A stretch of DNA of 64,000 bases from Periplaneta americana (lineage: Eukaryota; Arthropoda; Insecta; Blattodea; Blattidae): positions 14,659,800 to 14,723,799 of the forward strand of contig NC_091131.1 of the NCBI RefSeq assembly GCF_040183065.1. Reading direction: 5' to 3'. Position numbers and translations under genes: made by a program. Shown in pieces: positions 1 through 9,100 of the stretch. The notes beneath the pieces are model-generated. The model ran no database searches. It was not told the origin of the DNA and was given only the letters and a program-made list of their open reading frames with translations. The first letter of the stretch is position 1; every line of letters begins with the position of its first letter.

Positions 1-158
1 AAAGAAGACCCGTCTCAGAAATGTCATTTATCAGTGATCTGTAGGTTGAGGTGCGTAGGCTATGAGGAAAAATAACCTATTCAACGAGTCGGTAACACTG
101 CTATTACGCATCCAAAAAATTTAGAATTAGTACTTAACACACTCACAGTAAGAGCAGG

Positions 159-163
<5 letters not shown>

Positions 164-227
<64 letters not shown>

Positions 228-833
228 GGCTTCTAAGGAACCCGGAGGTTCATTGCCGCCCTCACATAAGCCCGCCATTGGTCCCTATCCTGATCAAGAT
301 TAATCCAGTTCCTACCATCATATCCCACCTCCCTCAAATCCATTTTAATATTATCTTCCCATCTACGTCTCGGCCTCCCCAAAGGTCTTTTCCCCTCTGG
401 CCTCCCAACTAACACTCTATATACGTTTCTGGATTCGCCCATACGTGCTACATGGCCTGCCCATCTCAAATGTCTGGATTTAATGTTCCTAATAATGTCA
501 GGTGGAGGAACAATGCGTGCAGCTCTGCGTTGTGTAACTTTCTCCATTCTCCTGTAACTTCATCCCTGTTAGCCCCAAATATTTTCCTAAGAACCTTATT
601 CTCAAAAACCCTCAATCTCTGTTCCTCTCTCAAAGTGAGAGTCCAAGTTTCACAGCCATACAGAACAACCGGTAATATAACTGTTTTATAAATTCTAACT
701 TTCAGATTTTTTGACAGCAGACTAGATGACAAAAGCTTCTCAACCGAATAATAACAGGCATTTCCCATATTTATTCTGCGTTCAATTTCCTCCCGAGTGT
801 CATTTACATTTGTTACTGTTGCTCCAACTTTTA
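164..833 (-). mobile_element. 5'-truncated RTE-like non-LTR retrotransposon, copy 1
   Basis: On the minus strand this encodes the C-terminal part of an endonuclease/reverse-transcriptase polyprotein. Recognisable pieces are the post-RT segment [63 protein letters not shown] and the terminal RAAMNLRVP. The reading frame is broken into two overlapping pieces (233-547 and 466-768), so the copy is dead. The 3' end is a (TAAG)n tail, seen as ACTT repeats at 164-228. A 19-bp TSD, acagtaagagcaggttact, lies at 145-163 and 834-852, which fixes both ends and shows target-primed insertion with 5' truncation. Clade (RTE or a relative) is tentative. Confidence 0.85.
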
Positions 834-1173
834 ACAGTAAGAGCAGGTTACTGAATGAAAGTGCATAATTGCTAATGAGTGATATGTGTGTGACTCAAGT
901 AGCACTTCGCAGATAAGATATAGGCCATTCGGTATCTCGTGAAACCTACCTGCGCGTGAGGGAAAGGAAAACGTATACTGAGAAGCTTCCCTCCCTCGCT
1001 ACGCTTCGACTTGCAAGCTAGCTAGCTAGCTCACTTACCCCCACCATAAGGTTCTTACTATGAGCTACGGCGCACGAATGTATTTGGTTTCACGACATAA
1101 CGAATTACTTATAACAGTAACACCTTCTGCCCCTCATAGGCCTACTTTGTATGCCATCTCATTAGCTCGTAAC

Positions 1174-1175
1174 TA

Positions 1176-1227
<52 letters not shown>
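1174..1227. repeat. (ACT)n microsatellite
   Basis: About 17 near-perfect ACT units. The poly-threonine reading frame across it is an artefact. Confidence 0.97.
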
Positions 1228-1338
1228 GCAGCTGCTGCTAGACGACGACGACGGGATCATGGACGATCCAAACAGAGATGGAGAGAAGAGGAACACTTGT
1301 GTTGCTTAGGATAGGAATGAAGAGTTTTAAAGAGCCTC

Positions 1339-1403
<65 letters not shown>
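1339..1403. repeat. (ATG)n microsatellite
   Basis: About 21 perfect TGA/ATG units. The poly-Met and poly-Ile reading frames here are artefacts. Confidence 0.97.
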
Positions 1404-2429
1404 TGTTTATGTCCATATGCCATGCCTGAAATTTCTTTTTCATTTACAATAATACTAAATATCAAAATTGCATGTTGCTATGAAAAATCCAGTTAACATC
1501 ACTCCAATTTGAAACTTACTGTATATTATATGAAACAACATTAATAAAATTTGGAGTAATTTCAATGATCCTTGGAGTTTTCGCAGGAACATGAAACTTA
1601 AATCAAAACTTTAAACTTCGAGTTGTTTCCCTTTTGAACTAGGCCGTCGATACATTTACTATATTTCCATAAAAATGAAATCGAGTTCTTTTTTTATTCT
1701 ATATTTCTTCCCAGCTCTAAAAGTTTTACAGCTTATGCTTAAACAAACAATTCTGAGAATAAAGTTCAGGGAGAATCCTACTCAGTATCCTATATAAATT
1801 ATAATGTGAAATATAGGCCCAGGCATCTTATTCAAAAGTAATATTACATAATATTATGAAGAATTTACTAAAATATTTAATAATACGAAGAAGAAGTGTA
1901 GTAGACTAAGTCGTTCAAGATTCGCTTTTAAACTAGAATTTGCAAAATTTATTATGAATGTGTGCTGGCATTCTGTTACGAATGCGAAAAGGAGAAGTTA
2001 AGTCCTGGCCAACATTGAAGATTTCTGTAAAAGAAGCAAGGGGTAAACTGAAGAGAAAATCATGGGTAAGCTTTTCAATGCTCTTCCATCGGTCGAACCT
2101 GAAGATCATTGTGTAGGCCTAACTGATTGTTTGCCCTGTGCGTGATAGCGATAACACTAGTTAAGTTGCCCTGTGTGTGATAGCGATAACAATAGAGTCT
2201 TCTTTCATATATTGAGGAATAATTTATTTATGGATAATGCTCACGTATGTTATAATTTTGTAAAATGATGATTTTATTTTATGTTTATAAGGTTTTTCTT
2301 GCTGAAGCACCTAAATTAAACTTTAATAAAACAAATTTCAGTAATATTTATTTGAATTTATATACTATATTTAGTACAGTATACTGTGTCCTATTCCTAT
2401 TGGGCTACCTTTAATTTAACGGAAACATG

Positions 2430-2471
<42 letters not shown>
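2430..2471. repeat. (ATT)n microsatellite
   Basis: About 14 perfect ATT units in an AT-rich context. Confidence 0.97.
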
Positions 2472-2861
2472 GTAAATATCAAGAACATATTATTGTTTTT
2501 TTTACACATTCACTGTTCTTCGGTTTAGGAACTAATGAGAGCTGTGCACTCTACAGTCGATATCTGGAATTAATATCGATTCATGAATGCGAAATGCGAC
2601 CATTCACGATACCTAAATAACCTCGAATAATATTTCTGAGCTAATCTGTATATGTTTGGCAGTAGAGGCAATCTTGCAGAATTCTCTGGATCATCATTTC
2701 GGCTGAAGTTTTAGGCATTATTGTTTGTGATGGAGTAGTTGTGTCAAGTATGTAGCTGTTACGTGTGGACGATCGTATACAGTGTATTGTATTTTTGTAA
2801 TGTGCTTTACAGGAACAGCACAATTTTGAGGAAAATAATAAACTTGTTCATTACGTTTCAG

Positions 2862-2952
2862 ATTGAAGCCCGCCTTGTTTTGGAAATTGCGCATAGATTC
2901 GAGGACTTCTTACAAATTCCGTAGTTAAACGAGTACGTACACTTTTGGAATA
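2862..2952 (+). other. Probable SGT1 5' UTR segment
   Basis: A good acceptor (cattacgtttcag, ending at 2861) precedes this stretch, and the SGT1 start codon lies at 2953. A stop codon (tag) occurs before the ATG in the frame that is open across the acceptor, so the segment is most simply untranslated. The matching upstream donor and transcription start are not identified. Confidence 0.45.
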
Positions 2953-3120
2953 ATGGCAGATTCTTCAAATTCAACAATTGCCGGGGATTCAGGAGACACT
3001 ACGAAGAAAGCAGCTAAAATCAAGCACGATTGGTATCAAACTGAGTCTCATGTAGTTATCACAATTCTTGCAAAGAATACTAAACAAGAGGAAGTGAAAG
3101 TGGATTTTGGAGATGAAACT
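2953..3120 (+). CDS. SUGT1: SGT1 exon 1
   Basis: Encodes residues 1-56, with a low-complexity Ser/Thr/Gly N-terminus and the start of the CS domain. It ends in phase 0 at the strong donor gtaagt (3121). Intron 1 is 4074 bp. Confidence 0.93.
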
Positions 3121-6100
3121 GTAAGTAATTAATCTATTCGAAACGGGTAACCATTCTCAGCGATTGTCAGTGTATGAATAAACTTTATTTTTTTTTTACT
3201 AGGCCTACTAACTCATTTTAACTGAATTAAATTTAGGATTAGATTCGTCATTTTCTTATGATTGACATGACAGTTTCTTCACACTTTAAGGAAAGTATGT
3301 GCCCTGGACCTCTATTGCGGGAAGTGGCTGCTGGCCAATGCGTACATTGGCCTCCTAATTACCACATTTTCTTCTCACACAGGTGTTTTAACTGAAATGT
3401 TTTCTGTCTTTGCATGTTGGCAAAATCGAACATACTACGAAGTTTACTAATTATTACGAAATTTATGGTTACAAAGTTACAATTTATTGCACAGTAGGGC
3501 ACCCACAGGGAATGGGGCTAAGGGATTCTGTACAGGGAGATCAAGTCCCCAAATAAAAAGAAGGGAATGAAGAAAGAAAAAAGGTTTTTAATGCCTAAAC
3601 GTGCCTGTATCTATCATTGTGGAAAGTGTCTGACCTTCGAAACTGCTGCAACTTTTATTTGGCGTGTGTCCAGTAGCTCTAACCATTAAAACTAACCAGT
3701 CACATCTCAGTGACACAATCTGTACTTCTCAAATCATTAACGCTTCACGTAAGGATACAGCTATACCGCTTTGATGTTGCCCTGTGACATTGATTATTAA
3801 TACCCCTTCCCCACAAACCACATTTCTGAATACGCTACTGCAATTTTATGCCATTGTGTAGTTAACTGTGAAGAATGACTGTAGTTTTTTGCCTATTATA
3901 AATTAGAGGATAAAATGAGATAGATGCAACATATTGTGGAGAAAGTGTATCTGTAGGTTCTCAGCTCGCATTAACTAATAATTTAATTAACATTTGTTAA
4001 TTCGGTAGAAAACTGTGGTCAGTATGCCTACCAAAAACCTCAACAAACCAAACCTCATTGTTACTGATCCTCAATGACGTCATTGATGTCCGTCATATTG
4101 ACCAACGTTTTCTACCGAATTACCTTTTATAATATCAAATTCTGGTTCACTGATCACATCAGGGCGGAACAGATTTCTTATGGGTCGAGACTCCAGCCCA
4201 GAAATCTAGGAGCTAGAGGAATACAAGCCAAGTCTTCTGTGACCATCAACATGTCTTTTGATTTTGCTGTGGTACAGGTTTTTTTTCGGATTGAAGTCTT
4301 AAAAGTGATGATCCATTCATGTTGCACATCATGAGATCTTTCAGGGTCTCAAGACTACATAAAGAATCTGAATTGGTAATTCTTCAGAAGAAGTAAACCA
4401 TCACACAATCCCCCCACACCATAAGAAGCATTTGGGTGATGGGGAAAAGGCAGGGCTTATATAGTCACAAAGTCAGGTCCAAGAGGCATTCAATGGAAGG
4501 GGTAATGTTATCAGTGACGTAGATCCTAGTGAAAGGAAATTAATGGTACATGTATTAAGAGGAAGGTATAACATTGGCAATAGTCTGGTGATAATAATGG
4601 TGTATTAGGGTCATCTGGGATTGTTTAATTGTATAGAAGTAAACAAAACAGCGTATGTGGCCTCAGATTGTTGGATCTCCAGCAATTCGCCATGGACCTC
4701 TGAGCAAAGTGGATTATGCAATCGTGTGTTGAATTTGAATGGCTATGTTTGCGTTCGTGATGTATTAAGTGAAATTCAGGGAGGGGAGAAATCATCAGGA
4801 AAGAGAGAAATAGAAATAGGACAGGTAAATATTTTCGATTGTTATGATAAAAGTATTTGCAAACAGAAAGTAAAAACGTGTGTCTAGAATCGTATGTATA
4901 GACTCACAGAATGTAACAATTAGATAAAAAGTTGAGCCTACTTCGGTTCACTTCTTCTGAAGAATTACCTCTGAATTTATTCTCAATGAGATTGGCCTAC
5001 TTTCACAACAAGCTGTGAAGGATATATGTCCGTCCATTCTGCAATCAGAATAAGGGTGTTTTGCATATTTTGTTATCTTTTCCATAAAATTATAGGATAA
5101 GGATATTTGGTGAAGAGTCGATTCTAAATATTGAAGTAGCTTATAAAAATTATCTACATTGCTAAAAGAATTCTTTCTTGAAAGAAAGTAGGAAATTTTT
5201 ATGTAGGCTAATTTGTATAGGCCTAGTAAAGAAATGGGAAGAGCATTGAAAGTTCCAGTAAGCTAATAGTTGAAATGAATGCCTGAAAAAGTGATTTGTA
5301 TCTTGTAATAATAGTATTATTAGTCTTCTTCTTCTTCCCTTCAAGTATTAGGTCAAATGGCCTGTTATGATGTCACAGTTGAATTTTCAATCCAGCGCTT
5401 CTTTGGACGACCGAGAGATCTCTTTCCATTTGGACGATAGTGGAGCATGACTTTTGGGATTCTATCTCTATGCATGCAATGCAGATGATTTATCCAGTTG
5501 TTCTGATAATGTTTGACGTGATTAACTACAGTTTCTAGTTGTAATTCTTCCATTACATCTTCATTGCGTTTGTCATCCTATTTCGTATATCCCGCTGTAT
5601 ATCTCATAAATTTCATTTCATTAGCCGTTATTCTACTTTCGTCTTTCTTCCTCAATGTCCATGCCTCACTGCCGTAACAAAGTACAGGTCTCGCCAAGGT
5701 CTTGTATAGGCGAATTCTAGTATGCCTTTGTACTAGGGAAGGTTTCATAATATTGTTAATTATTCCCATTGTTTTGGTGTATTTAGAAATTTTCTGTGAA
5801 ATGTCCACTTCATCGAAAAAAGATAATGTGTATCCGAGATATGTAAAATAATTTACTCTTTCTAATATTTTTGAATCTAAACATATTTTGCTAGGCACAG
5901 GGTATTTCCCGCAGAAGGCCATAATTTTAGTTTTTTCTTTATTGATTTTCATATCATATTTAATTCCAATTTATTATGATTAGTAACGAAAGCCAGTGGC
6001 GGCTCCTGCATATTTCTTAAGAGAAGGAAAGAAATTAACAGCACTAAATGACACCTTCTTGAATGAAACATGCTACAAATTAGCCTATTTCCTGTGTTGC

Positions 6101-9100
6101 CACATGTACATTTTACAAGTTCAGTATCACATACTTTTGAAGAATGTCAGTTCTTGTAAAGTCATACTATAATTATTGTTCAAAGCTGCCGGTGGCCGAT
6201 TAATTTTGTATGATAAAAATGATGTATGTAGTTTGGAGTACCGACTTTCAGTTTCAAATATATTTGTACAAAACTGACAACTTGGCTGTTGCCCTGTCTA
6301 GTAAACAATGAATAGAAGTGAATTTCAGGGGCCAACTACGTAAAACTAGGCCTACTTCCTCTTTGTTTTACATAAATCCGACTTTAACTTTCAAATATCC
6401 ACGAAAGTTTCAAACCATGAATAGTAGCCTATATAAAGTGCAATGAATAATATTTTTGATTTATAATTTAAAAAAAAACGTTTACATGGTGTCTTTCATA
6501 GCGTTGCGTTAAAACTGTGTTTGTTGTGTCTCCTCCTAGATGTGTTATAGTCTGGTTGAGTGCAAAATCGTTAGGTGGCAGCGGTAGCGAGCTTGCTGCA
6601 CTACCAGTCGGTTTCTGTTTCCCGCCCATAACTGATACAGAGGAGGATCTCCTCCCTCTCCATTCATTTACTTGCTTTAAAACTCTGCTTCTTTCTCTGG
6701 CCGCTAGTGCGTTTTTGTCTATGTGTGTTAACTGCAGTAGAGGAGGAATGGAGTGCCTTTCCTCTACACAGACAATCTCGCATCTTTGTCACAGTTTTCT
6801 ACAGCACATGAGCGTGCGTCGTTTAAAACTCGATCAACTGAGTTTTTCTTATAGCTGTGAACTCAAAAATTATCGAATCTTCCTCGAATTTCAAGGCACA
6901 TATTTTATTTGGTATTTACTTTCAAAAGAAGAAAATGTGAGGAGGACGTTCCTCCCTTCCCTCCTCCGAGGAACCGCCACTGACGAAAGCATATTGATGT
7001 TTAATATGAAACTCGTCCATCTGTATGAATGAATTCGAAGTGATACAACTATTGAGGTTCATCCAAGTGATTTTTTTTAACAACAAAACCCTTAACATGT
7101 TCAGCAACTTTCAACTGTGTATGCCGTAGTGTATAGTCTTGTGTGTGTATTGGTTCTTAATTTTGTGCAGATAGTAACTGTTCGTTAATTCCAGCTTCAT
7201 GTGACTGCAAGATTAGCTGATGTCTCAGATTATGAACTGGACTTGCATCTGGCGTACCCAGTCATTACCAGCCAGTCATCTTACAGAGTTATTCCTTCAA
7301 AGGTAATTCTGAGTTTTATTTTGGAAATGTGTTGAACATAGCGGTTTCAGGACACGGTATATTCTTTGTTGTAAAATTGTTCCTTGCAGATAGAGGTGAA
7401 GTTGAAAAAGCGAGATGGCATCAGATGGACGACTCTAGAAAGAGATTCCTCATCTGTCTGCGTACCCCAACCAATGACAGAAGGTTAGATTTGAAAAATT
7501 TAAGAATTGAGTGGTCTCTTACATAATTTTCATCTCATATGGTGCTTCATTTGCTTCTGCTTTTTCTGTTCTATCTTTCCCTCCACATTTTTCCTTCCCC
7601 CTCCTCTCTCTCTCTCTCTCTCTCTACTTTGTTGGCTTTTCTTTTGCTTCTCTCCTTTGTCCTTACGTCTCTTCTCTTACCCACTAGGTCGTGACCTCTC
7701 TCACCTTGGTGCCTTGGGATTCCCTTCTCTTGGATTTCCCTTGTCTCTCTTTCTTTCTCCCTCCCCTTCCGCCCTCCCCCCTCTCTCTCTCCACCTTTGA
7801 TATTTCCTCTTCTCCCAGGTCCTATTTCACGAAAGTACAAATTACAGGAGAAAAAAGTTACAAATCTACATATTTACAAATGTTTGTGATTCACGAAGAT
7901 ATTTTTTTAAATTTGTAAGTGAAGTAGAAAATAACTGGTTCCAGGCCATAATAAATTCAATTGTCATTTGTTTACAATTTTACAAATTGTATGTTACAAA
8001 TTTACACATAAGAAATTCTTACCCTACTCTTGATGTGGGTAAACAACTGAATTGGAGGTTATATTATTTTAGATTCTAAAATTAATTCAGCTATATTTTG
8101 TAAAAAATACATTACATTCCTCTTCTAGTAATGAAGAAATTGAAGACTTGAAATAAAAAGGCTCTAAGTGTCATAATCATGAATTTGAGGAAAATGAGTT
8201 TTAAGTATACTAGGTAATTAATGGTCATAATTTCAGTATTAATGTGTTTTAATTGAAAGATAAGCATAGTATGGAGCTAGTGTCCAAAGGAACTTACAAA
8301 CGTAATATTGTAATAGTATGAAAAACGTACTGAAAGTGGAAATGTAATAAAAGGCTCTAAGTTCCATAGTTCAGAATCAGCAAAAAGATAGTGAAGAGGA
8401 CAAACGAGTGAAACAAAAATGGTTTTTTGTTCATAAAGTAAAAGTTTATTCTGTAATGCTTCTGGAAAACTGTTTGTGGTAATCATTTGTCAGGTACTGT
8501 ATCATTTCAGTCAAATTCTTCTTCTTTTCGGTTAATACCTGGATTTTCTTCTAAGTTAACGAAAATATTTCAGAAAATGTTCCTCTGCAAACTTGCACTA
8601 AGTCACCTTGCCCATCTGTAACAGTGTAATGAATAGTTGCTTGTCTCCTGCTCTGTGAAGGGTCATCGTAGGTACCATGACATCCTCTTTTAACATGTGA
8701 TAATTGCATCAGCCCCATCAAGTAACTCCCTCGCTTTTCAATATCTTCCAGGTCATAAAAATCTTCAAACAGCCAGACCTTGTGTTCATAACTGAGGTTC
8801 TTGTATTTATACTTGCATGTACACCGACTCTGAAAGCAAGCTGGAGAACCCTGTGCACTATACCTCACTAGGTCTACCAGTTTTTCTGTTGTCACAACCA
8901 ACATAATTTAGTTAGATCTTATTGTTGATTTCATGCAAAAAGAACAAGAATAAACAGTCTGTCCAGGTATGGTGTAGGTTAGCAATCAGTAATGAGACTA
9001 GCCTCCTGTGCTGGACGAGCTTTTGCAGGAACATATTTATTATTTGAACTTATGTATTCATTTCCTCCATTTTTCAGCGTTTTTTTTTTCATTGCAGCTG

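Larger units (their letters stand above)
853..2861. other. No gene recognised; microsatellites upstream of SGT1
   Basis: AT-rich sequence with three trinucleotide microsatellites (listed separately) and a short tandem duplication of a segment containing gtgatagcgataaca at about 2134-2190. A distal SGT1 promoter and first non-coding exon may lie here, but I cannot place them. Confidence 0.5.

Noticed and set aside
1060-1496. Poly-Thr, poly-Ile and poly-Met reading frames
   Set aside because: Direct translation of ACT and ATG microsatellites.
6517-7032. 171-codon plus-strand frame
   Set aside because: Overlaps the right end of a hAT element and its TSD; no transposase motif or other domain.
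7507-7918. 97- and 75-codon frames rich in Ser, Leu, Phe and Pro
   Set aside because: CT-rich low-complexity intron sequence read in two frames, and overlapping an SGT1 intron.
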